Notes under the pieces: model-generated
What the model was told of the DNA's origin: nothing
The model's database searches: none
The model's input: the letters and a program-made list of their open reading frames with translations, nothing else
Position numbers and translations under genes: made by a program
Assembly (NCBI GenBank): GCA_964420325.1
Contig: CAYQSU010000010.1
Coordinates: 6,447-70,446 of the forward strand
Direction: 5' to 3'
Length of the DNA stretch: 64,000 nt
From: CAYQSU01 sp964420325
Lineage (GTDB): Bacteria > Pseudomonadota > Alphaproteobacteria > Rhodospirillales > Defluviicoccaceae
Shown here: in pieces, positions 7,507 to 18,233 of the stretch
Layout: each line of letters starts with the position of its first letter
How positions within the stretch are numbered: the stretch's first letter is position 1

Positions 7507-8486
7507 TGGCCGACGCGGCTCATGTCCCGGTGATGGTGCGCGAGGTGCTGGCGGCACTGGCACCGAGGGCCGGCGCCGAGTACGTGGATGCCACCTTCGG
7601 TGCCGGCGGCTACGCACGCGCGCTGCTGGAGGCGGCGGCGTGTCGGGTGTGGGCCATCGACCGGGACCCCGATGCCGTGGCCGGCGCCCAGGCGCTGTGC
7701 CGCGCCTACGCCGGCCGCCTGCACGTCGCGCGGGGGCGCTTCGGCGACATGGAGACCCTGCTCGACGGCGTCGGCGTCCGGCGCATCGACGGCGTCGCCT
7801 TCGACCTCGGCATGTCGTCGGCGCAGGTCGATTCGCCAAAGCGAGGCTTCTCGTTCCGGCACGACGGCCCGCTCGACATGCGCATGGATCCCGACCACGG
7901 CATCACTGCCGCCGAGGTCGTCGACTGCCTCTCCGAGGACGAGCTCGCCGAGCTTCTCGGCACCCTCGGCGAGGAGCGGGCGGCCCGGCGGATCGCCAGG
8001 GCGATCGTTCGCGCCCGCGGACGGGCGCCGATCACGCGCTCGCTCGAACTCGCCGAGATCGTTCGCAGCGCGCTGCCGCCGGCGCGCACCGGCATCGACC
8101 CGGCGACGCGCACCTTCCAGGCGTTGCGCATCCAAGTCAACGACGAGCTCGGCGAGCTCGACCGCGGCCTCGGCGCCGCGGAGCGGCTTCTGAGGCCGGG
8201 CGGCCGGCTCTGCGTGCTGTCCTTCCATTCCCTCGAGGATCGTCGGGTCAAGGCCTTCCTGCGCGCCCGCAGCGGCGGCGAACCCAGGCCCTCGCGCCAT
8301 CGCCCGGAAGCCGCCCCGTCATCCCGGCGGCCGCCCAGCTTCCGGCTCCTCCGGCGCGGGCCGCTGAAGCCGTCGGCGGCAGAGATCGACGCCAACCCTC
8401 GTGCCCGCTCGGCCCGGCTCCGCGCCGCCGAGCGCACGGACGCGGAGCCGTGGCCGGCCCAGAGCGAGGACAGGAGAGCGGCATGA
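7506..8486 (+). CDS. rsmH: 16S rRNA (cytosine-1402-N4)-methyltransferase
   Basis: RsmH (MraW) methylates C1402 of 16S rRNA using S-adenosylmethionine. The 326-residue protein starts with HVPVMVREVLAAL, followed by the SAM-binding loop VDATFGAGGYARALL (about 27-41). The SSAQVDSPKRGFSF block, the QALRIQVNDELGEL block and the LSFHSLEDRRVK block are family markers. It overlaps mraZ by 1 nt and ftsL by 4 nt (ATGA), as in most dcw clusters. Confidence 0.96.
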   Translation: MADAAHVPVMVREVLAALAPRAGAEYVDATFGAGGYARALLEAAACRVWAIDRDPDAVAGAQALCRAYAGRLHVARGRFGDMETLLDGVGVRRIDGVAFDLGMSSAQVDSPKRGFSFRHDGPLDMRMDPDHGITAAEVVDCLSEDELAELLGTLGEERAARRIARAIVRARGRAPITRSLELAEIVRSALPPARTGIDPATRTFQALRIQVNDELGELDRGLGAAERLLRPGGRLCVLSFHSLEDRRVKAFLRARSGGEPRPSRHRPEAAPSSRRPPSFRLLRRGPLKPSAAEIDANPRARSARLRAAERTDAEPWPAQSEDRRAA

Positions 8487-8854
8487 GCGGAGGCCTCATC
8501 CGGCAGACGACGGTGTTGTTTCTGGTGCTGGCGGTGGGGCTGGTACTGGTGCTGTTCGCGGTCAAGTACCAGGTCCAGGACCTCGAGGCGGAGCTGAGTC
8601 GACTCGATGCCGACATCGTTTCGGAGCGTCGGTCGGTCCATGTCCTCCGGGCGGAATGGGGCCATCTCACCGATCCCGGCCGCCTGCAAGGGCTCGCCGA
8701 CCGCCACCTCGATCTGGTTCCGCTTCAGCCGCACCAGCTGGCGTCCTTCGCCGCCCTGCCGCCGGCGCTGCCGTCCGAGGAGAGCGTCGAGATGTACCTG
8801 AGGGCCCTCGAAGGCGGCGCTCCGCCGACGCTCGCCGAAAGCAGCCGGCGATGA
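8483..8854 (+). CDS. ftsL: Cell division protein FtsL
   Basis: This 123-residue bitopic membrane protein has a short cytoplasmic tail, one membrane helix (about residues 9-27) and a periplasmic coiled coil (about 30-70, rich in Leu, Glu and Arg). FtsL normally pairs with FtsB and FtsQ at the septum and activates FtsWI. The assignment rests on size, topology and position between rsmH and ftsI rather than on strong sequence motifs. It overlaps both neighbours by 4 nt. Confidence 0.85.
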   Translation: MSGGLIRQTTVLFLVLAVGLVLVLFAVKYQVQDLEAELSRLDADIVSERRSVHVLRAEWGHLTDPGRLQGLADRHLDLVPLQPHQLASFAALPPALPSEESVEMYLRALEGGAPPTLAESSRR

Positions 8855-10599
8855 GCCACGGCGAGTCCTCCGGCCTTCGGGCCGAGCGAGCCCCGATCCG
8901 CCTCGAAGGCGTCCACGCCAGGGCCTTGGAGACGGCGCGCAACCGCATCCTGGTGGCCGCCATGCTGCTCCTCTTTGCCTTCGTTGCCGTCGCCTGCCGG
9001 CTCATCGCGCTAACCGCGTTCTCGCCGCCGGGCCTTCGCGAGTTCGCCGCGCGCTCGGCGTGGGAGGTGAGCCGGGCCGACATCGTCGACCGCAACGGCG
9101 TCGTGCTGGCCACCAGCCTGCCGACCGCCTCGCTTTACGCGGATCCCTCGGAGGTCATGGACCTGGAGGAGACGGTGAGCGGGCTCGCCTCGGTCTTCCC
9201 TGACCTCGACCGCCAGACGCTGACGGCTAGGCTCGGCCGGGGCGGGCGCTTCGTCTGGATCCGCCGCAACCTGACGCCGGACCAGCAGTACGCCGTCAAC
9301 CGGCTCGGGCTTCCGGGGCTCGCCTTCGTCGCCGAGGCGCGCCGGGTCTACCCGCAGGGTGCCGATGCCGCCCACCTTCTCGGTTTCACCGACATCGACG
9401 GCCACGGCCTCGCCGGCGTCGAGCGGAGCTTCGACCGGGCACTGGCCGCCGGCGAGACGGTTCGCCTCGCCGTCGACATCCGGCTGCAAAGCATCGTCCG
9501 CCAGGAGCTGCTGGCGACCATGCGGCGGTTCAGGGCCATCGGCGCGGCCGGCCTCGTCCTCGACGTGCGCACGGGCGAGGTGCTGACGATGGTCTCGCTG
9601 CCGGATTTCGATCCGAACCGGCCGGCGGCGGACGATCCCGAAACCCGCTTCAATCGCGTCAGCCAGGGCGCCTACGAGATGGGGTCGACCTTCAAGCTGC
9701 TGACGGCGGCGATGGCGCTCGACAGCGGCACGACGACGCTCAACGGCGGCTACGACGCGAGCCATCCGATTCGTGTGGCGCGCTTCTCCATTCGCGACTT
9801 CAAGCCGGAGAATCGCTGGCTCTCGGTGCCGGAAATCCTTGTTCACTCATCGAATATCGGCGCTGCCCAGATGGCCCTTGACGTCGGGGGGGCGCTCCAG
9901 CGCAAGTACTTGGATCGATTAGGATTGCTCATGCCGGCGACGGTCGAGCTTCCGGAGGTGGCGACTCCGCTCGCTCCGGCGCGCTGGCGTGACGTCAACA
10001 CGATGACGATCGGGTTCGGTCATGGCATTGCGGTCAGTCCGGTGCAGCTTGCTTCGGCCATAGCGGCGGTGGTCAACGGCGGCATCTACCAGCCGCCGAC
10101 GGTCCTGCGCTGGGACGGCGCGCCCCCTGGCGGCGAGCGGGTGCTGTCGGCGCAGACGTCCGAACAGGTGAGGGCACTGATGCGCCTCGTCGTGCTTGCC
10201 GGCACCGGCGCCCGCGCCGATGTGCCGGGACTGAGGGTCGGCGGCAAGACCGGAACCTCGGAGAAACTGGTCGGCGGCCGGTACCGGCGCGACGCCAGGA
10301 TCGCATCCTTCGTCGGGGCGTTCCCGATCGACGCGCCGAGCTACGTCGTCTTCGCCATGATCGACGAGCCGAAGGGCATCAAGGAAACCCACAACTATGC
10401 GACCGGCGGCTGGGTGGCGGCACCGGCGATCGGCCGCATCGTCGCGCGCATCGCTCCGATTCTCGGCGTCGCACCCGTCGTCGAAGACGAAAGCCTCGAG
10501 AGCGTGCGGCGCCAGCCCGCCGGTCGCCAGCGTCTCTTGCCGACGGCCATCCACGACGCGATGGCGGAGGTGCGAGGGCACCAGCTTGCGGCTAACTGA
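8851..10599 (+). CDS. ftsI: Septal peptidoglycan transpeptidase FtsI (PBP3)
   Basis: FtsI is the class B penicillin-binding protein that crosslinks septal peptidoglycan. The 582-residue protein has one membrane anchor (about 33-54), a PBP dimerisation region, and a transpeptidase domain. The catalytic motifs are S279-T-F-K, S333-S-N and K466-T-G-T. It is embedded in the periplasm with its partner FtsW encoded further along the cluster. It overlaps ftsL by 4 nt and murE by 14 nt. Confidence 0.96.
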   Translation: MSHGESSGLRAERAPIRLEGVHARALETARNRILVAAMLLLFAFVAVACRLIALTAFSPPGLREFAARSAWEVSRADIVDRNGVVLATSLPTASLYADPSEVMDLEETVSGLASVFPDLDRQTLTARLGRGGRFVWIRRNLTPDQQYAVNRLGLPGLAFVAEARRVYPQGADAAHLLGFTDIDGHGLAGVERSFDRALAAGETVRLAVDIRLQSIVRQELLATMRRFRAIGAAGLVLDVRTGEVLTMVSLPDFDPNRPAADDPETRFNRVSQGAYEMGSTFKLLTAAMALDSGTTTLNGGYDASHPIRVARFSIRDFKPENRWLSVPEILVHSSNIGAAQMALDVGGALQRKYLDRLGLLMPATVELPEVATPLAPARWRDVNTMTIGFGHGIAVSPVQLASAIAAVVNGGIYQPPTVLRWDGAPPGGERVLSAQTSEQVRALMRLVVLAGTGARADVPGLRVGGKTGTSEKLVGGRYRRDARIASFVGAFPIDAPSYVVFAMIDEPKGIKETHNYATGGWVAAPAIGRIVARIAPILGVAPVVEDESLESVRRQPAGRQRLLPTAIHDAMAEVRGHQLAAN

Positions 10600-12063
10600 C
10601 TTGCTGAACGGAAGCGAGATCGAGGTGAGAGGAGGGAGCGACACCGCGACGACGGCGATCAGGGGCCTCACCTGCGATTCGCGGCGGGTAGAGCCCGGCT
10701 TCCTGTTCGCGGCACTCCCCGGCACACGGACCGACGGCCGCGCCTTCATCGAGGACGCGCTGGTCCGCGGCGCCGCGGCCGTTCTGGCGCCGCCGGGCAC
10801 CGAGATTGGCCTGGACAGGGCGGCGTCCGGGCGCGCTCCGGTCGCCGTCATCGTCGATGCCAATCCGCGCCGCCGCTTCGCCCTGATGGCGGCGCGGTTC
10901 TTCGGGCGCCAGCCGAAGGTGGTGGCGGCCGTCACCGGCACCAACGGCAAGAGCTCGGTGGCGGCGTTTCTGCGCCAGATCTGGATGCACCTCGGCCGGC
11001 CGGCGGCGACCCTCGGCACGCTCGGCGTCCAGGCGCCGGGGATCGATGCGCCCGGCAGCCTGACCACGCCCGATCCGGTCGAGCTGCATCGGACGCTGGC
11101 TCGGCTCGCGGCCGACGGCGTCGACCATCTGGCGATGGAGGCGTCCAGCCACGGCCTCGACCAGTTCCGTCTCGACGGTGTGCGCATCGCCGCCGCGGCG
11201 TTCACCAACCTCGGCCGCGACCACCTCGACTACCACGGCTCCTCCGCCGCCTATCTGGCGGCGAAGCGGCGTCTGTTCTCGGACCTCGTCGCCGACGGCG
11301 GCGCCGCGGTGCTCAACGCCGACGCGCCCGAGCGGGGAATGCTGGCCGCGGCGGCGAAGCGCGGCCTGCGCATCCTGACCTACGGGGAGCGCGGGGCCGA
11401 GGTGCGCCTGGTCGGCGCCGAGGCCCTGGACGACGGCCAGCGGCTTGTCCTCGAGGTCCTCGGCAGGGAACGCAGCGTTGCCCTGCCGCTCGTGGGTCGC
11501 TTCCAGGCCATGAACGCGCTCTGTGCGCTGGCACTGGCCGTCGCCACCGACTGCGAGACCGACGCCGCGATCGCCGCTCTGGAGCGCCTCAAGGGTGTCC
11601 CCGGCCGGGTCCAGAGGATCGCTCGCCGCGACGACGGGGTGGCGGTCTACGTCGACTACGCCCATACGCCGGACGCGCTCGCCGCCGTGCTCGACGCGCT
11701 CCGGCCACACACCGTGGGGCGCCTGTGGGTGGTGTTCGGCTGCGGCGGCGACCGGGATGCCGGCAAGCGGCCGGAGATGGGCCGCATCGCCGCGGAGCGT
11801 GCCGACCGGGTCGTCGTCACCGACGACAATCCGCGCAGCGAGGATCCCGCGCTCATCCGCCAACAGGTCCGTCAGGCCTGCCCGGCGGCCGTCGAGATCG
11901 CCGGGCGCGGCGAGGCGATCGCCTTCGCCGTGGCCGGCCTCGAGCCCGGCGATGTTCTCGTCGTCGCCGGCAAGGGCCACGAGACCGGGCAGATCGTCGG
12001 CGACCGGGTGCTGCCGTTCGACGATGCGGCGGCGGTGCGGGCAGCCCTCGGGGCGGTGCGCCG

Positions 12064-12067
<4 letters not shown>
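10586..12067 (+). CDS. murE: UDP-MurNAc-tripeptide synthetase (meso-DAP adding)
   Basis: MurE adds the third residue of the peptidoglycan stem in the cytoplasm using ATP. I place the start at TTG 10586, giving (M)RLTDLLNG, which matches the usual MurE N-terminus; GAGGG lies upstream inside ftsI. The 493-residue protein has the ATP loop GTNGKSS (Lys about 122), HLAMEASSHGL, and the substrate motif DNPR (414-417). DNPR is typical of meso-diaminopimelate rather than lysine specificity. It overlaps ftsI by 14 nt and murF by 4 nt. Confidence 0.95.
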
Positions 12068-13515
<1,448 letters not shown>

Positions 13516-13517
13516 CG

Positions 13518-14606
13518 ATGCTCCATCTCCTGCTCTTCCCGCTGGCCGACGAGTTCATTTTTTTCAACGTTTTCCGGTACCTCACCTTTCGCACCGGCGG
13601 CGCGGTGATGACGGCGCTGATCCTGAGCTTCCTGGTCGGGCCGTGGATGATCCGCTTCCTGAAGGCGCGGCAGAACGGCGGACAGCCGATCCGCGACGAC
13701 GGGCCGGAAACCCACCTCATCACCAAGCGCGGGACGCCGACGATGGGGGGCTTTCTGATCCTGCTCGCGCTCAGCGTCTCCACGCTGTTGTGGGCGGACT
13801 TGAGCAACGGCTTCGTCTGGGTCGCCCTCGGCGTCACCATCGGCTACGGCACCATCGGTTTTCTCGACGACTACCGCAAGGTCGCGCTTCGCAACAGCCG
13901 CGGCATCCCCGGCCGCCTCAAGCTCGTCCTCCAGATCGCCATTGCCGCCGTCGCCGCGATGTGGGTGACGGTTTTGACGCCACCCGAGCTCCGCCAGATG
14001 CTGGCGGTGCCGTTCTTCAAGGACGTCCTGCTCTACCTCGGCTGGGCCTACGTTCTGAGCACGATCTTGGTCGTGGTCGGCGCCTCCAACGCCGTCAACC
14101 TCACCGACGGGCTCGACGGCCTCGCCATCGTGCCGGCGATGATCGCCGCCGGGGTGTTCGCGCTGATCGCTTACCTCGTCGGCAACGCCGTGTTCGCCAA
14201 CTATCTCCAGGTCCATTTCGTGCGCGGGACGGGCGAGCTGGCGGTGTTCTGCGGCGCCCTCGTCGGCGCCGGCCTCGGCTTCCTGTGGTACAACGCGCCG
14301 CCGGCCCGCGTGTTCATGGGCGACACCGGATCGTTGTCCCTGGGCGCCGCGCTGGGCACGGTCGCCGTCATCACCAAGCACGAGTTCGTGCTCGCCGTCG
14401 TCGGCGGTCTGTTCGTGCTCGAGACCGTCTCGGTCATCGTCCAGGTCGCCTCGTTCAAGCTCACCGGCAAGCGGGTGTTCCGCATGGCGCCGCTTCACCA
14501 TCACTTCGAGAAGAAGGGATGGGCGGAGCCGACCATCGTCATCCGGTTCTGGATCATCGCCTCGATCCTGGCGCTGGCCGGCCTCGCCACGCTCAAGCTG
14601 AGGTGA
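13518..14606 (+). CDS. mraY: Phospho-MurNAc-pentapeptide transferase
   Basis: MraY moves phospho-MurNAc-pentapeptide onto undecaprenyl phosphate to form lipid I at the inner membrane. The 362-residue protein is polytopic with about ten membrane segments. Conserved motifs include KRGTPTMGG, GFLDDYRK with the DD pair, NAVNLTDGLDGLA, and MAPLHHHFEKKGW near the C-terminus. It is separated from murF by 2 nt and from murD by 8 nt. Confidence 0.97.
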   Translation: MLHLLLFPLADEFIFFNVFRYLTFRTGGAVMTALILSFLVGPWMIRFLKARQNGGQPIRDDGPETHLITKRGTPTMGGFLILLALSVSTLLWADLSNGFVWVALGVTIGYGTIGFLDDYRKVALRNSRGIPGRLKLVLQIAIAAVAAMWVTVLTPPELRQMLAVPFFKDVLLYLGWAYVLSTILVVVGASNAVNLTDGLDGLAIVPAMIAAGVFALIAYLVGNAVFANYLQVHFVRGTGELAVFCGALVGAGLGFLWYNAPPARVFMGDTGSLSLGAALGTVAVITKHEFVLAVVGGLFVLETVSVIVQVASFKLTGKRVFRMAPLHHHFEKKGWAEPTIVIRFWIIASILALAGLATLKLR

Positions 14607-14614
14607 GGCGGGCG

Positions 14615-15994
14615 ATGATCGACCTCGGCTTTCTCACCGACCGCCCCGTCGCCGTTCTCGGACTCGGCCAGAGCGGCCTTGCCACGGTGCGGGCGCTGAC
14701 ACGGAGCGGAATTCCGGTTCTCGCCTGGGACGACGACGAAGCCGCGCGCGGGGCCGCCCGGGACCTGGGCGTCGAGCCGGCCCGGCCGACGCCCCGGGAT
14801 CTACGCGAGGCGGCGTTGCTGGTGCTGAGCCCGGGCATCCCCCACACCCATCCCCAGCCGCACCCGCTGGTCGAAGCGGCCCGCGCCGCCGGCCTCGCGA
14901 TCGTCGGCGATGTCGAGCTCCTGGCGCGGGCCCGGGCGGACGCGACGTTCATCGGGGTGACCGGCACCAACGGCAAGTCGACGACGACGGCCCTCATCGG
15001 CCACATCCTCAAGGCGGCCGGGCGCACCTGCGAGGTCGGCGCCAACATCGGCGTGCCGGCGCTGGATCTGGCGCCGCTCGGCCGGGGCGGGATCTACGTC
15101 CTCGAGATGTCGTCGTACCAGCTCGAGCTGACGCCGTCGCTCGTCTTCGACGTCGCCGTGCTGCTCAACGTCAGTCCCGACCATCTGGGACGGCACGGCG
15201 GCATGGAGGGCTACGTCGCCGCCAAGCGCCGGATCTTTGCCGGCCAGCGGGCGGGTGCCACCGCCGTCATCGGCGTCGACGATCCCTGCTGCCGGTCGAT
15301 CTTCGACGAGCTGCGGTTGCGGTCGGAGGCCGCCGTCGTCCCGATCTCCGGCCGCGGCGCGCTCGCGACCGGCGTCCATGTCCGGGACGGGACGCTGTTC
15401 GACGCCCGCGCGGCAGGAGGTCCGCGGGCGGTGGTCGAGCTTCGCGAGGCGCGGGCCCTGCCCGGCGAGCACAACGCGCAGAACGCCGCGGCCGCCTACG
15501 CCGCGGTCAGCGCCGTCGGCATCGAGCCCGAGCGGGCCGCCCTCGCCATCGGGAGCTTCCCCGGCCTCGCCCACCGCCAGGAGCTGGTCTCGGTCATCGA
15601 CGGCGTCGCCTACGTCAACGACAGCAAGGCGACCAATGCGGACGCCGCGGCGCGGGCGCTGGCCTGCTACGACGCCATCTACTGGATCGCCGGAGGCCGC
15701 GCCAAGGAAGGCGGGCTCGCCGCCGTCACACCCCATCTCGACCGCGTCCGCCACGCCTTTCTGATCGGCGAGGCTGCAGACGCCTTCGCCGCCGAGCTCG
15801 AGGGCCGGGTCGCGGTGACGCGGGCCGGCACGCTCGCCGAGGCCGTCCGCCAGGCGAAGGCGCGGGCGACGGCGAACGGCACGCCGCACCCGGTCGTCCT
15901 GTTGTCGCCGGCCTGCGCGTCGTTCGACCAGTTCAGGAACTTCGAGGCGCGCGGCGACGCCTTTCGCGAGCTGGTGCGGGGCCTCGGGCGATGA
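14615..15994 (+). CDS. murD: UDP-MurNAc-L-alanine--D-glutamate ligase
   Basis: MurD adds D-glutamate to UDP-MurNAc-L-Ala. The 459-residue protein has a Rossmann-like N-terminus (VAVLGLGQSG), the ATP loop GVTGTNGKSTTTALIGH, EMSSYQLE, NVSPDHLGRHGG and NDSKATNADA, all typical of MurD. The chosen ATG follows GGTGAGGCGGGCG. The stop overlaps the ftsW start by 4 nt. Open frames reaching upstream into mraY are shadows. Confidence 0.96.
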   Translation: MIDLGFLTDRPVAVLGLGQSGLATVRALTRSGIPVLAWDDDEAARGAARDLGVEPARPTPRDLREAALLVLSPGIPHTHPQPHPLVEAARAAGLAIVGDVELLARARADATFIGVTGTNGKSTTTALIGHILKAAGRTCEVGANIGVPALDLAPLGRGGIYVLEMSSYQLELTPSLVFDVAVLLNVSPDHLGRHGGMEGYVAAKRRIFAGQRAGATAVIGVDDPCCRSIFDELRLRSEAAVVPISGRGALATGVHVRDGTLFDARAAGGPRAVVELREARALPGEHNAQNAAAAYAAVSAVGIEPERAALAIGSFPGLAHRQELVSVIDGVAYVNDSKATNADAAARALACYDAIYWIAGGRAKEGGLAAVTPHLDRVRHAFLIGEAADAFAAELEGRVAVTRAGTLAEAVRQAKARATANGTPHPVVLLSPACASFDQFRNFEARGDAFRELVRGLGR

Positions 15995-17115
15995 CGACGT
16001 TCACCCGCACCGATACCAGCCTGCTCGGCCGCTGGTGGTGGACGGTGGACCGCTGGACGCTCGGTGCGATCGTGCTCATCGCCGCCATCGGCCTGGTGCT
16101 GGTGATGGCCGCCTCGCCGGCGGTCGCCGAGCGCATCGGCCTCGACGCGTTCCATTTCGCCCGGCGCCAGGTCGCATACCTGCCGCTCGCCCTGCTCGCT
16201 CTCCTGATCGCATCGCTGTTGTCGCCGAAGGGCGTCCGGCGCACGGCCGTCATCCTGTTTGCGTCGGCCTTCGTCCTCACCCTGGCGACCCTGTTGATCG
16301 GCGCCGAGATCAAGGGCGCGACACGGTGGATCCGCATCGGCGCGGTCTCGCTGCAGCCGTCCGAGTTCTTGAGACCGGCGTTCGCCGTCCTCTCGGCTTT
16401 CCTGATCGCGAGCGGCCGACTGGATCCGCGCTTCCCCGGATACGCCCTGGCGACCGGCCTGATGGCCCTGGTCTGCGGCGTGCTCCTGCTGCAGCCAGAC
16501 GTCGGCATGACCCTGATGGTGGTCGGCACCTGGAGCGTGCAGATGTTTCTGGTCGGGCTCCCGCTGGTTCTCGTTGGCGTCATCGGATTGCTGCTCCTGG
16601 GCTGCGGGGTCGGCGCCTACCTCGCCTTCGATCACGTGCAGACCCGCGTCAATCACTTCGTCGACCCCAGCAGCGGCGACGGCTTTCAGGTGGCGCGCGC
16701 CCTCGAGGCCTTCCGCGCGGGCGGCCTGTTCGGCCGCGGTCCCGGCGAAGGCCGGGTCAAGGAGATCCTGCCCGACGCCCATTCCGACTTCATCCTCGCC
16801 GTCGCCGGCGAGGAGTTCGGCCTTCTCGTCTGCCTGATCATCGTCGGCCTGTTCGCCTTTGTCGTGCTCCGCGGCTTCAGCCGCGTGCTCAAGGACGACG
16901 ATCTGTTCGTGGTCCTGGCCGCGGGAGGGCTGCTCGCCCAGTTCGGGATGCAGGCGCTGGCCAACATGGCGTCGGCCACTCATCTCGTCCCGCCGAAGGG
17001 GATCACGCTGCCGTTCATCTCTTACGGCGGCTCGTCGACGCTGGCGCTTGCCTGGAGCATGGGCATGGTTCTGGCGTTGACGCGGGAGCGGCCGGGGGGA
17101 GGGGCGCGGGCGTGA
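15991..17115 (+). CDS. ftsW: Septal peptidoglycan polymerase FtsW
   Basis: FtsW is the SEDS-family glycosyltransferase that polymerises lipid II at the septum with FtsI. The 374-residue protein is polytopic. Visible SEDS features are GATRWIRIGAVSLQPSEFLR, the DVGMT loop, the DAHSDFILAVAGEEFG periplasmic motif with its conserved Asp, and PFISYGGSSTLAL near the C-terminus. Its position between murD and murG is the usual dcw order and separates it from RodA, encoded at 61314. Confidence 0.96.
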   Translation: MTTFTRTDTSLLGRWWWTVDRWTLGAIVLIAAIGLVLVMAASPAVAERIGLDAFHFARRQVAYLPLALLALLIASLLSPKGVRRTAVILFASAFVLTLATLLIGAEIKGATRWIRIGAVSLQPSEFLRPAFAVLSAFLIASGRLDPRFPGYALATGLMALVCGVLLLQPDVGMTLMVVGTWSVQMFLVGLPLVLVGVIGLLLLGCGVGAYLAFDHVQTRVNHFVDPSSGDGFQVARALEAFRAGGLFGRGPGEGRVKEILPDAHSDFILAVAGEEFGLLVCLIIVGLFAFVVLRGFSRVLKDDDLFVVLAAGGLLAQFGMQALANMASATHLVPPKGITLPFISYGGSSTLALAWSMGMVLALTRERPGGGARA

Positions 17116-18233
17116 GCGCGAAGAGCCAGCCTCTGGTGGTCCTGACCGCGGGCGGAACCGGCGGCCACATGTTCCCGGCGGAGGCACTCGCCGCCGAGCT
17201 CGGAGGCCGCGGCCTGCGTCTCGCGCTGGTCACCGATCGCCGCGGCGGCCGCTTCGGCGGCACCGCCGGCGCCATCGAGGAATACCGCGTCCGCTCTGCC
17301 GGGATCGCCGGCAAGGGGGTCCTGCAGCGCCTCAAGGGGGTCTTCGAGCTCGGCGTCGGGGTGATCGAGGCGCGCACCCTCGTGCGCCGGCTTTCGCCCC
17401 GCGTCGTCGTCGGCTTCGGCGGCTACGCCTCGGTGCCGACGATGCTCGCCGCCGGCGGCAGAGTCGGACGTTCCGTCATCCACGAGCAGAACGCCGTGCT
17501 CGGCCGCGCCAATCGGCTTCTCGCCACGCGCGTCGACCGCATCGCCACGGCGTTCGTGCGCCTCCGCGGCGTTCCCGAGGCGGCGGCCGCGAAGGTGGTC
17601 TGCGTCGGCATGCCGGTCCGGCCCGCCATCGCCGCCGCGCGCACCGAGCCCTATCCGCCGCTGTCGGCGGACGGCCCGGTCAACGTCCTCGTCCTCGGCG
17701 GCAGCCAGGGGGCCCGGGTGTTCGGCAGGGTGGTGCCGGCGGCGATCACCGGCCTGGCCGAAGCCTGGCGGCGGCGGATCCGCATCGCCCAGCAGTGCCG
17801 GCCCGAGGACCTCGCTGCGGTCCGCGACGCCTATGCCGCGGCCGGCGTCGAGGCCGAGCTCACGACCTTCTTCGACGACGTGCCGCGACGGCTGGCCGCG
17901 GCCCACCTCCTCATCACCCGCGCCGGCGCATCGACGGTGGCGGAGGCGACGACCGTAGGCCGCCCGGCGATCCTCGTGCCCTACCCCTACGCAGCCGACG
18001 ATCACCAGACGGCGAACGCCCTCGCCATCGAGGAAGCGGGCGCCGGCTGGATCCTTGCCGAGCCGGCGTTCACCCCCGACGCCCTCGCCGACCGCCTGAC
18101 CGCGCTTCTCGGCTCGCCGGCGGTGCTCGCGGCGGCGGCCGAGTGCGCCTACCAGGCGGGTCAACCGGACGCCGCCCAACGCCTCGCCGACGTCGTCTGC
18201 GGGCTGATCGACGACAAGGAGCAGGCCGCGTGA
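17112..18233 (+). CDS. murG: UDP-GlcNAc--lipid I N-acetylglucosaminyltransferase
   Basis: MurG adds GlcNAc to lipid I to make lipid II on the cytoplasmic face of the membrane. The 373-residue GT-B enzyme shows LTAGGTGGHMFPAEAL at the N-terminus, GFGGYASVPTMLAA, HEQNAVLGRANRLLA, VLGGSQGARVF and the donor-site region ITRAGASTVAE, then PYPYAADDHQTANA. It starts with GTG, overlapping the ftsW stop as GTGA; the next gene, murC, is joined in the same way. Confidence 0.96.
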   Translation: MSAKSQPLVVLTAGGTGGHMFPAEALAAELGGRGLRLALVTDRRGGRFGGTAGAIEEYRVRSAGIAGKGVLQRLKGVFELGVGVIEARTLVRRLSPRVVVGFGGYASVPTMLAAGGRVGRSVIHEQNAVLGRANRLLATRVDRIATAFVRLRGVPEAAAAKVVCVGMPVRPAIAAARTEPYPPLSADGPVNVLVLGGSQGARVFGRVVPAAITGLAEAWRRRIRIAQQCRPEDLAAVRDAYAAAGVEAELTTFFDDVPRRLAAAHLLITRAGASTVAEATTVGRPAILVPYPYAADDHQTANALAIEEAGAGWILAEPAFTPDALADRLTALLGSPAVLAAAAECAYQAGQPDAAQRLADVVCGLIDDKEQAA